From positions 118,544,001-118,608,000 of the forward strand of contig JBITNC010000001.1 in assembly GCA_050084985.1 (NCBI GenBank): a stretch of DNA of 64,000 bases. The letters run 5' to 3'. Shown one piece after another: positions 37,107 through 47,060 of this stretch. How positions within the stretch are numbered: position 1 is the stretch's first letter; every line of letters begins with the position of its first letter. The translations under genes and the position numbers were made by a program. Source of the stretch: Nageia nagi. Its lineage: Eukaryota; Pinophyta. The notes beneath the pieces were generated by a model. The model was not told where the DNA came from and ran no database searches. It saw only the letters and a program-made list of their open reading frames with translations.

Positions 37107-38166
37107 ATAGGAGTCATATGTGATGCACTAGATGCACAAAAATAAAAGCATATTGGAAAGTGTAGGGAGCAATGTGTACTTGTATTTGTAATAAGAAAAA
37201 TGTGTATTATGTGTATCAGGTTCCTAGATCAATAAATTCAAAGGAATTTTGGTAGCTAATTAATGATATTGTATGATTATAAAAATAGGAGTGATAGAAG
37301 GCCAACACTGCTAAGAAAGGAGTAGGATGAGCTAAGTTGGCTAGAATGGTAAAGTTGTGGGTTCCAAGTTGCATGTGGGATTGAAAGAACATGGATACAT
37401 GAGGGATAAATGGGTGATATTATCTGAACAAGGTAGGGAAGCAAAAAAATGGGAAGGACAATGGTGTAACATTGGGTAGGTCAGTAGAAATGGCTATGTA
37501 GTAGGGAAGTCATTGGCATAGTGGTGCAATGTTAACTATTTAATAGCATTTGAATATAATATTCCCTCATCAAGATGATATATTTAATATCAACAAGAGC
37601 CAATGGATACAAGTATAAAAAATTTGGAGGATACAACTTAGTCTCTAAATATAAATTTTAAGTGTATGCTATGAAATAGAGCCACATTTTACAATCGATT
37701 TTGTTAAAAATTGAAATATTGTAATGATAGATACAACTTGAGGTAAAAAAACAATTGTAAATATATGGATAAATATCCTTCCTAAATTTTTTAATGTGTA
37801 TTATAAATATTAAAAATATATAAAATCATTTGTAAATTTTTACAATAGTAAACAATTTTTGTAAAATAAAAAGGTACTTATTGTAAAAAAAATTATAATA
37901 TTTACAATTTTTTTATAGATACAAAAATTGTAAATTTATATTGCTAACATGCAACTAACATAAAATGTTAGATTTTTGCATAATTAATCTAACATAGAAC
38001 ATGTTAGTATGGATCTCAAATTTTAAATTCCAAAATAGAAGATTAAAATGGAGTAATCATTGAAGTTTCTAAAAATTTGAAATAAAGTTGGAGGGAAGAC
38101 ATAACTTGAATGAAGATTACCTCAATATGAAGCTAAAAAATTCTATAAGGAGGATTATGTACCGTG
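37107..38166. other. non-coding stretch right of element E
   Basis: No gene is seen. Around 37690-37960 it is extremely AT-rich, with many forms of attgtaaa and tttacaat that could fold back. At 38150-38164 the complement, CACGGTACATAATCC, looks like a worn copia primer binding site next to the copia LTR that follows. Confidence 0.45.
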
Positions 38167-38506
38167 TGAAGTAATTTAATGATTACTTAACCAAGATCAC
38201 TTATGCTCTTTCCAAATTACATGAATTCAATATAACATCCACACACATAAAGTAACACAGTGTTGTATAGTGGTTCATCTCATAAAAGAGTACTCCACTT
38301 CTAGTATAAGATATTATTACTTCTCAATAGATGAATCTTACAAGTATTTACAAGAACTCTCTCCTCCTACAATCCATAAACTAGGAGCATTATGATATTT
38401 TGTACAAGTGTGTATGATACAAGGAGGAGGTCCTCTATTTACAAGTACAAAAGCCTCTTTGGCTTACTCTTTTACCTAAGGGAAATGCCATTGTCCATAG
38501 AGTGTA
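38167..38506 (-). repeat. copia LTR, inner half (probable 5' LTR of element C)
   Basis: It matches 8722-9060 (aacatccacacacataaagt, agagtactccacttctagt, tacaaaagcctcttt). The match stops at 38506 and resumes at 46970, so element F has inserted into it. Confidence 0.75.
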
Positions 38507-39308
38507 TGTTATGTTAGAATGTTAGATGGAAATTCTTCCAACTACCATTCTAACACACCTTTTTCAATTACCCTTATGATGCATTTTTGTTGCAATGAAA
38601 ATTGAGCTGGAATATAGAATAACATAGAATATAAATTACTCTTCAATCTTCATTGAACCTCAAATTATATAAGATAGATAAACATGTTGTAATTGCAAAA
38701 TGATATTCAATCTCGGTTCAAACTACAATTTGCCCTTAGAAGGGACTTTTTACAAATGTATGTGCCAAAATAAGAGTATTAGATCTCCATTATTTTTTGG
38801 GTTTCTTGCTTCTCTTCTTGATGTAGACAACCTATAAATCCCTACTTCAAAATTGGGTTCAATTGGGGTCCATACTGCTTTGTATTAGCTTGTATTTATA
38901 GATTTTTAGGTGAGACATTCCAAGGCTGGAAAGGGGAAGTGAAGAGCCATTGTAAATCATAACTGACCCCCTCTATCCACCTCATCATGGAAGATGAAGC
39001 ATTCCAACTTCCTTTTTGATTTTTGTTCAGCTGTTGCAGAGTCGCTGGCATTTGTATGTCGAACGTCGACGATCGCTTCAAAATGCCAGTGTTTGATATG
39101 GAACGTCGACGACTGGTTAACTATATTAAAATGACCACCTAAAAGTCAAATTTCATCAAAAAGGGGTCATGTGACCATTCATTTTGCATGCACTTGATGA
39201 GAGCTATCCAATAATAGGGTCTCTAAACCTATTTTATGTTGTTACACCGAGTTATGATTATTCTAATGTTTACTTGGTTAAAGAGGGACATTTTTTTAGG
39301 TGTCTACA
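38507..39308 (-). repeat. 3' LTR of element F
   Basis: On the minus strand it starts TGTAGACACCTAAAAAAATG at 39308, straight after the PPT. The outer end is placed at tgttatgttagaatg by comparison with the interrupted copia LTR, so it is less certain. It contains a 40-bp tandem pair around gaacgtcgacga (39061 and 39101). Confidence 0.7.
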
Positions 39309-39324
39309 TTTTGCCCCTTTTTGA
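39309..39324 (-). promoter_or_regulatory. polypurine tract of element F
   Basis: The complement reads AAAAAGGGGCAAAA just before the LTR start TGTAGACACC. Together these fix the minus orientation of F. Confidence 0.85.
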
Positions 39325-40037
39325 AATTATCAACCGAAAAATGCGATTGATGATTTCAAAAATATAGAATGGGAAACTTTGTTGCTTGACTGTTTGTTGT
39401 TGCCTTTTTACGATGTAAGTTTTGACTCAATTTCTTAGGTGAATCAAACTTTTGTTTTATCAAATTATGATAAAATGTGTTTTCTTTTTACATTTGATGT
39501 AATTTTGAAAACAAGTTTGCATATACCTCAGAAGTAACTATTTTCGGTATGACAATGTGTTGAGCTTGTGTGACAGTTGCATGACATTTCTATTATGTCA
39601 TTTTATATGTCTAAGTGCACATGTACCGTATAAGCCTTCCTTAGTATATGAGTTTTGATGGTGTTGTCCTTTGTCCCGACAACAGGGTTTCAAGATGATC
39701 TCATGTAACAAAGATACATCACATTTTATCATTATTTGATTTTCTTGACCAATTTGAGGCTATTCTTGAGAAAAATTTAATGTTTTTAGGATTATTTCCA
39801 AATGCAGCATTTTACTCCCAATCACTGGTGTTTAGTTTCGATCACCGATGTTCATCTTTAAGTTGTCAGTGTTTAGTAATAGTCACCGGCATTTGTATTC
39901 AGGTCGCCAATCTTTGAAAAAGAAAAAGTTTTGTCCTTTTCTCATATGTTCCTTAGCTATCCCTTTCATTATCTACCAGGGCTATTTACTGTTGCTAATT
40001 CATCGATTTCCAGCCATTGATATTCATCATATTCAAC
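39325..40037. other. non-coding stretch upstream of the PMD gene
   Basis: No coding sequence is supported. A repeated motif resembling tcagtgttt or tcaccggcattt occurs near 39823, 39863 and 39885. As the 5' side of the antisense PMD gene it may hold its promoter; no clear TATA box was picked. Confidence 0.4.
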
Positions 40038-42430
40038 ATGCCTCCACATAGACACCCCACCAGACATTCTCGACCTATCCGGGAAGAGGTAGGGTTTTGT
40101 ACTAACCTCCTTTTCTATTTTTTATTTATAGTTTGTAATTTACCTATTTAATTTAAAAATTGCAATCATGAATATTATTAAAAAAACTATTTTGGTCATT
40201 TGTATAGGATAAATTTTATAGATTAGGCTTTTATTTGTGTTTTTTATGAAATTTTTCCTGTTTCTACCGTAGTTGCCGACCTGAGCTGAGCGGCTAACAG
40301 AAATGTCAGTGTTTGAAGGTCGAATGCTAGCGATCGAGTGTTGAGGATTACGAACACCAATGTTTCATTATGAAACGTCATTTTTTCCCTTCTTTTTTTA
40401 ACTAACTTTTAACATTATACAGGTTCGGGATGTTTTTGAGCCTCGAGGTAGATATCCCTCAATTTTACAGGAGGGCAAAAGATTTTTTGGATCCTACTGA
40501 TCATACCTTTTTCAGGTCCATTGGTTTTGGAGTGGGCCCATACATGGGTCGCATTCATTGGGACTATCCTCTATTAGCTGCATTATTAGACAGATGGGAT
40601 GCAGTTACATGCACTTTTCATTTTCCTATAGGGGAGATGACTGTTATGGTAGAGGATATACAAAGATTATATAGACTCCCCATTCATGGATGGAGGATTT
40701 TACTTGTAGTTGATAGAGTAAGAGCTTTACCTACTGTTTCTTATTTGTATGGAGCTGATCGGGTTAACACTATTATTTCTGAGATTCTATTAGGAGGCAT
40801 CAGATATTATCAATATTGGCTAGAGGATCAGCAAAGGATGATCTAATTTTCATATTTGATGGGATTAGTTTAGTGCTATGCTCTCCCTGATACTGGCAGC
40901 GGGAGGTTTCTGTGGTCGTTGTTGCCTATCATTGCAGATATGATACGACATGGCACAGTGTATGCTTGGGTGCCCACATTATTGGCCCAAATTTATAGAG
41001 AGTTATTTTTCTATTCATAGGGGCATAGGGCCTCTTTATCAGTTACTGTTACATTACAGGCATGGGCCTACGAGCATATTGCTGTGGCTCATCCTTCAAG
41101 ATTACCGATGCCTAGATTTGATAGTCGCTCAGATTATGTGGTTAGTATAGTCAGATGGCATGAGGACTATTATATTCATCCATCAGATGGAGTCCATCAA
41201 GATGTGGGCTATTACCATCACATGCTTAGTCACTTGATTCCCAATCAAGTGAGATTTAGACCTTACCACTTATATCCTATATGGAGAGAGCTCACAGCTG
41301 AGCTTACTGGTATCTGATAGCCACATGTTTTGAGTGGTCAGAGGGTAGATTTTTTAGAGTACTTTCATTTTGAGCAGGTGCATCATCAGTTCTATTCGAT
41401 TCAAGATGTGCCTACCCCAGCAGTGTCGTACCAATGAGAGGGTACTATTCCAACCGAGGGTGTACAGCCACTAGTTTATGTAGAGCCTAATCCTACTCAA
41501 GAGGAGAGACCATTAGAGGATGACATTGGAGACGATGATGTAGGAGTGTCTGAGGCTTTTAGAGCCTGGTGGGAGGATGGAGATGATGGTTTAGAGGGTC
41601 AATGCATACGTCAATGCATTGATGTTGCTGATGAGTCAGGTGCAGCAGCAGTAGAGGGAGAGGTAGGCGAGGAACCTATAGGAGCGATGGCTATGGGAGC
41701 TGAGGCTGCTGGTGAGGAGGTCATGATGGATGCTCCTGAGGAGTTGGCTCCTGAGGAGGATGCTATAGGTGTTGGTGAGGAGAGAGTTGCCCTAGAGGGT
41801 ACACATGGAGTCGAGGAGGCTCCTACTACTCAGGTACCTAGCATTGATACTTTGCTAGGAGACATTTATGAGTTGAGACACCAGTTAGCATAGGTTCACT
41901 CATGTATGTACAGATATAGGGCTGAGCAAGATAGGTATAGACATGAGAGAGATGAGGCCCATTCTTCTCTATAGGGAGTTCAGGCCCATCAGTTCGATGC
42001 AGCATTAGCTTCTAGGGGTGAGCCTTCAGTTGTTCATCATGGTATTTATTAGCATTGAGATTTTTACAGTAGTATAGTACAATCATGGCTGATAGGTGTT
42101 CCAACTTTTACTTCAGGGCTCAGTATCCTATACCTCCAGATAGTTATATACCTATAGACATCTCAACCTATCAGGCAGGTAGTAGTGTATGGGGCACGGT
42201 TGGATCAGCTAGCAGGACCCAGAGGGCTCGAGGTCTTTCTAGCAGGAGTGGTACACCTTGGGCATCTCCCTTAAGGGCTGTTGGTTCAGTTGAGTTATGA
42301 GAGGCTTAGCGTCTGTGTAGTCCTACAGGATCTGTAGGTACTACTCCTCCTGGTCAGAGCATCAGAGATACTGATAGATGGCAGAGATGACCTAGCAATC
42401 CTAGCAGACCAGGCAGTGGTTGGGGTAGTA
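40038..42430 (+). pseudogene. plant mobile domain (PMD) gene, antisense in element F
   Basis: A first exon at 40038-40093 (MPPHRHPTRHSRPIREE...) is followed by a 329-bp GT-AG intron. Exon 2 from 40423 keeps one frame to about 42050: FYRRAKDFLDP, HWDYPLLAALLDRWDAVTCT, FHFPIGEMTVMVEDIQRLYR and LPIHGW, which is the aminotransferase-like plant mobile domain, then an acidic Ala/Glu-rich linker (about 41540-41890) and a short charged helix. A last exon with a Ser/Arg/Gly-rich tail probably starts near 42117. Seven in-frame stops (40844, 40871, 41018, 41315, 41318, 41435, 41891) make it a pseudogene, though the frame is otherwise kept. PMD proteins are known both as host nuclear proteins and as transposon passengers; the passenger role fits here. 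Confidence 0.8.
40094..40422 (+). other. apparent intron of the PMD gene
   Basis: The donor is AGG|GTTTTG and the acceptor ATTATACAG|GTTCG, preceded by a pyrimidine-rich tract (ttttttcccttcttttttta) and a branch-like actaac. Joining the flanks keeps frame exactly: the two bases GG before the donor plus G after the acceptor make one codon. A donor at the earlier GTAGGG would break the frame. Confidence 0.65.
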
Positions 42431-42956
42431 CATGAGGATATTCTTTTCATGATGTTATCTTTCTATATGCTTATTGTACCCATGTAGTTTTATTTGATGA
42501 TGTATGATGTTATGATGACCATTTGTTGGACTGTTATGATGTATAGATGGACCTTTGATATTCATTGTATGATATATGATGTTATGATGACTTTCATTTT
42601 ATGTATGGATGGGTATGATGTGATGTTAGGTAGCTCATAATTATCTTTTAATTACTTGATGATGAATGGATGTTAATGATAGATGTAATCTCAAAATGTA
42701 TGATGTATGATTTTGACTATGGAATGTATGATGTATAATTTTGAGGCTATCTTTTATAATTTATGATGATAAAATATATATCAACAAATTAATTTGATGA
42801 TGATATCGATCCTCAAAAGTAGTTTAATAATAAGTATGAATGAATAATGAATTTAACTTATAATTTTAACAAGATAAGTTATTTAAGGAAATAATTTTAT
42901 TATATTTTCGCGGAATCAGATGCATCATTTTTCACACTTGGCAATTTTATAATAGA
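42431..42956. other. atgatgt-rich simple sequence in element F
   Basis: Repeats of forms such as tgatgtatgatgttatgatga (42500-42770) without a fixed period. No gene. Confidence 0.6.
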
Positions 42957-43380
42957 CATAATGACATGACAAACTAATGACTTATGGATACATATGAACA
43001 TTAACTTTATCTTGGTCAGGGGAACAATAAATAATCATTCTTATCCTTTCCAAAGAAAAGCAAATTTAATAATGTTCAAAGGTAATGGATAATAGTAAAA
43101 TGAATTTGACATGACACACTAGTGATTTAATGGATGCATATGAACATTAACTTTATCTTGGTTAGGGGAATAATAAATAATCATTCTTATCCTTTCCAAA
43201 GAAAAGCAAATTTAATAATGTTCAAAGGTAATGGATAATAGTAAAATGAATTTGACATGACACACTAGTGACTTAATGGATGCATATGAACATTAACTTT
43301 ATCTTGGTCAAGGGAACAATAAATAATCATTCTTATCCTTTCCAAAGAAAAGCAAATTTAATAATGTTCAAAGGTAATGA
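42957..43380. repeat. 146-bp tandem repeat, about 2.9 units, in element F
   Basis: The phrase gaacattaactttatcttgg falls at 42996, 43142 and 43288, a period of exactly 146. Units two and three are nearly identical; unit one is slightly older. The third unit breaks off near 43380. Each unit includes tcattcttatcctttccaaa and taataatgttcaaagg. Confidence 0.95.
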
Positions 43381-44321
43381 TAATCTTGAATGATTTAACA
43401 AAATGACACAAGTGGTTCTAAACATAAACAACATGCAACTTATGACAAAAGATTAGGTGATTTTAGCTTAACGACCAAGTTATTATAACATCTACCTTAT
43501 CTTTCTTTATTTCCAGATCTAATAACCTAAGATGATATCAAACAATATTGTTATATGTTGATAAGAGAATTTAAAACTCCAGTGTGTGTATTGAGATTCA
43601 TTTCCCTTCTTAGATCATTTGAGATGAAATATCCTAGAGACATTAATAAGCTAGTCTATCCATATGAAATGTATAGAGGTCCATAGGAAAGAAGGTCACT
43701 AACCAAAATGGACATATCACCACTCGTAAGGTATGCCCCATTGCCAGACAAGTGTCCATAGCCTCGATGAGGATTAACCCCTCAATCTCGATATAACCCA
43801 AGAATCTTTGTAGCACTTTTTCTCTTTTTTTTTGTCATCTCTTTTCTCTTTCTTCTCTCTCTTTTTTTTTTTTTACTATCAAATGATTCTTGGGTTCAAG
43901 ATGAAGTGAATAATAGGATAGACACATAACTTTCACTCTTAATGTCTCTTAGAATGATTTCATTCAAATTCTCTTCGAATTTTTTAATGTTATAAGTGTT
44001 TGGAGTTTATGGATTTTCCCTCAAACACAAACTTTATGTTTTTCTATCATCTATGGTATATCATTTCTTTATGAAAGAAAATACAAAGTGAATGTGGTGA
44101 TAACAAGGAGATTATTCTAAAATGACCTTTTCACACATTACACATTTACTGGATAACCACTTTTACAATGACATGCAACATACACTTACATCATACAAGG
44201 GTAGGGCACCCTATTGCCAAGTAACCTCCAGATGTTTCCATCTAGGTAGATTTTATAATTTTATAATTTTTATGTATTTTATAGTTTTCAAATTTTCAGG
44301 ATTTTATAATTTTTCTATTTT
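43381..44321. other. non-coding stretch of element F with pyrimidine tract
   Basis: No gene is recognised. At 43815-43874 there is a 60-base almost pure pyrimidine tract, purine on the strand of the element. At 44250-44340, phrases ttttataatttt and ttttatagtttt repeat. Confidence 0.5.
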
Positions 44322-45542
44322 TTAGGGTTTTATAGTTTTTCTCGGGAATCTATTCAGGACACGTTCAAATTGAGTTTGAACTGCCTCAGGATTAAATGAG
44401 CAATGTGTTGAACTAAACAAAAAACTAAAATCTAATATCACTTGATTATGACAAATTTTGGGAATACAATAATCTAAATATTTGGAAGTCACGGTTTGGG
44501 TGATTGAGATGATTCGTTCTTGATATCTTAAAGTTAGGTTGTGAGCACAATCAATTATGATTTTAGGCTTTTTTGTGGGCCACAGAAGAAATAAATATAT
44601 CATTAGATCGTATTCTGATTTAGGAGAACACCATAGTTCAAATGCATCGATACAAATGATAGCTTGATATCCATTGAATTTGACATCCCAACCATAAGAT
44701 TCACGTGTATCATAGAATGTCAAGGCCAATTTTTGTTGAATTTCAATAGGCATGGAAAATATGTTTGAATATAAAGAAGTAGGAACGTTACGAATAACTT
44801 TCATAAATAGATCTTTGTCATACCTACTTTCGAACCCAGGAAGATAATTTCTATTATTCTGTACTCTATGTCCTTTTGATAATTTTTCAATAATCTCATT
44901 TCTAACTCTTATTTGATTTATCATTGTAATTTCATCAATATGACAAGATTGCTTTTTCTCTAATTTTTGTTGCCATATTGTATGTCGCATTTGCATGCGA
45001 GAAAATCTATGAATTTGCCTATAATATTGTTGTGATGTTCTAGGAGGAAAAGCCACAAAAGCATTTGAAAAGTCATAACTCACCCTTTTATGAGGTAAAT
45101 AAGGTAAAAGTTCATCCATCCATTCCAAGTTTTTAGTTAATTGTTCAACGTAGTTCATCCTAGCTAAAAGGAGTGAAGGCTTTGTTAATTGACACCTTAT
45201 GTTGATACTCGGCCTTCCATAAGGCCATTGTAGACAAAAGGCCATTATTTCTTATGATATTCATTCCATATGTGTGAAATAAATTTGTGGGCCTAAATTA
45301 ATACAGGCTTCATATCCAAAGAAAGTGACTTCCCAACCAGTATTCCTACCACAAAACATATTATATATTCTTTCATATTGCTCATCAATAGTCAACCATA
45401 AATAATTCAAGAGATCCATATCAAATTTATATTTCAAATATGTTAATGCGAAGTCACCTGAATATCTGGGCGGTGGAAATCGTACTTGTGGTTGCACGAA
45501 GCTACCTTCAGCAGATTCCTTTGCCAGATTTATCTTTCTATT
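44322..45542 (-). pseudogene. unrecognised extra ORF of element F, downstream of integrase
   Basis: One frame runs from about 45542 to 44322 (about 400 codons) with only two stops, TGA and TAA near 45250-45263; the last 307 codons are fully open. I know no family for it. It contains an internal repeat: GWEVTFFGYEACINLG (about 45340-45290) and GWDVKFNGYQAIICID (about 44693-44645). Between them are basic, Gln-rich, probably helical segments (QQYYRQIHRFSRMQMRHTIW). No signal peptide or membrane span is evident, so an envelope is not supported. It starts about 100 bp after the integrase stop, on the same strand, the usual place of extra ORFs in plant gypsy elements. Confidence 0.65.
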
Positions 45543-45639
45543 TTAATCATTAACACTTGACAAATATTAATATTTTTATTTATTTATTATTTTAATAATA
45601 AAATAAAACGAAGAAAAACTAATATACACTTTTCCCTTT

Positions 45640-46761
45640 TTATGTATAGAAGGGTCGGAGATGCATGGTATTTATAGGTTCATGCTCTTCATTTCCTTCT
45701 AAATCTGATAAGTGATAAGTTCCCTTACCAAATTTTTTCTTAATGATGTAAGGTCCTAACCAATTTGGAGCAAACTTGTCTCTAAGCTATCGTTCTAGTC
45801 GTGAAGTTTGTTGATTTTCTTTTAATACCAAATCACCTATTTTGAATTCACAAATTAAAGCCCTTTTATCAAAAGCTCATTTTATCCTCCTCTGATAAAC
45901 ACGCATGTGCTCTAAAGCATTAATACATTTTTCATCTAAAAGCAATAACTGATCTAAGCGAGTTTGTCTTGCTTCCTTGTCAACATTTTGCTCACTTAGA
46001 TTTACTCTAAGGGATGGTATCTCAAGCTCTATGGGTAGGATGGCTTCTGTTCCATAAACTAAAGAGAATGGCGTTGCCCCAATGGGAGTGCATACACTAG
46101 TATGATAAGCCCATAAGGCTTTCGGTATTTGCATATGCCAATCTTTATGAGAATCATTTACTATTTTTGCTAAGATGTTTCGAATAGTTTTGTTAGTAGC
46201 TTCTGCCTGTCCATTACCTTGTGGATAATGAGTGGAAAAACTTTGTTTAATTTTATACTTGTCACATATACATTTTACATCCTTATTTTTAAAATTCTTT
46301 CCATTATCCATAACTAATTGGTTCGGTATACTGAATCTACATATAATATAATTTTCTATAAATTCGATGATTCGTGCACCCGTAGTGGAAGTCATGGGAA
46401 TAGCCTCTACCCATTTAGTGAAATATTCAGTTGCTGTAATAATGAACTTGTGTCCACTAGAGGATGTAGGTGTAATTTGTCCTATTAAATCTAAGGCCCA
46501 TTTAGAGAATGGCCAAAGTGATTGTATAGGATGTAGCTCTTGAGACGGTTGTGAAAATAAATGAGCGTATTGTTGACATTTAAAGCACTTTTTAACATAT
46601 TCACAACAATCCTTTTCCATAGTAGGCCAATAATACCTCATCCATATTAATCGCTTTACAATTGCAATGCCATTAAAATGTCCTCCACATACTCCATCAT
46701 GGGCGGAGGATATAGCTTTTTTACTATCATTCCATTCAAGACATCTAAGTAATATACCATG
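45640..46761 (-). pseudogene. gypsy integrase, nearly intact (element F)
   Basis: Open for 296 codons, then two stops before the true end (HLRPFYT, stop at 45640-45642). The zinc-binding domain shows AHDGVCGGHFNG and CFKCQQYAH. The core has WALDLIGQITPTSSSGHKFI with the first Asp, LVMDNGKNFKNK with the second, and YPQGNGQAEATNKTIRNILA with the catalytic Glu, so the DD35E triad is complete. The C-terminal module reads KFAPNWLGPYIIKKKFGKG. The N-terminal edge is fused to the 5' LTR stub; the upstream RNase H is missing. Two in-frame stops, near 45880 and 45790, would truncate it. Confidence 0.9.
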
Positions 46762-46969
46762 GAACACCGATGACTGGTTAACTATATTAAAATGACCGCC
46801 TAAAAGTCAAATTTCATCAAAAAGGGGTCATGTGACCATTCATTTTGCATGCACTCGATGAGAGCTATCCAATAATAGGGTCTCTAAACCTATTTTATGT
46901 TGTTACAACGAGTTATGATTATTATAATGTTTACTTGGTTAAAGAGGGACATTTTTTTAGGTGTTTACA
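46762..46969 (-). repeat. 5' LTR stub of element F
   Basis: 208 bp matching 39101-39308. On the minus strand it starts TGTAAACACCTAAAAAAATG at 46969. It stops abruptly at the integrase, so most of the LTR, the PBS and all genes up to integrase were lost in one or more deletions. Confidence 0.85.
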
Positions 46970-47060
46970 ATTTTATTTAATTTATTAAATACTTAAAGGT
47001 ATTAGAAATACTTTTCAGTATTAGTAGTGATATTTGAATAATACATTACTTTTCCTTACC
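46970..47060 (-). repeat. copia LTR, outer part (continuation of 38167-38506)
   Basis: attttatttaattta ... aaaggtattagaaatac ... agtattagtagtgatatt matches 9055-9140 of the element C LTR and continues the match broken at 38506. Similarity fades after about 47060. Confidence 0.7.

Larger units (their letters stand above)
38507..46969 (-). mobile_element. Ty3/gypsy element F with PMD gene and extra ORF
   Basis: A complete-looking 3' LTR (38507-39308) and a 208-bp stub of the 5' LTR (46762-46969) bound 7.5 kb. Over the shared 208 bp the LTRs differ at about 8 sites, 5 if the first ten bases at the junction are left out, so F is the youngest insertion here. On the minus strand the order is LTR stub, integrase, unknown ORF, 146-bp repeats, antisense PMD gene, PPT, LTR. 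Gag, protease, RT and RNase H are gone. It splits a copia LTR. No target duplication could be confirmed. Confidence 0.8.

Noticed and set aside
37690-37960. AT-rich fold-back region, possible MITE
   Set aside because: Many attgtaaa/tttacaat words but no definable ends; simple composition explains them.
40038-42430. PMD gene as a functional host gene
   Set aside because: It lies inside a retrotransposon between PPT and integrase and carries seven stops.
44322-45542. Extra ORF of F as an envelope gene
   Set aside because: Position fits, but no signal peptide, membrane span or cleavage-like site is visible.
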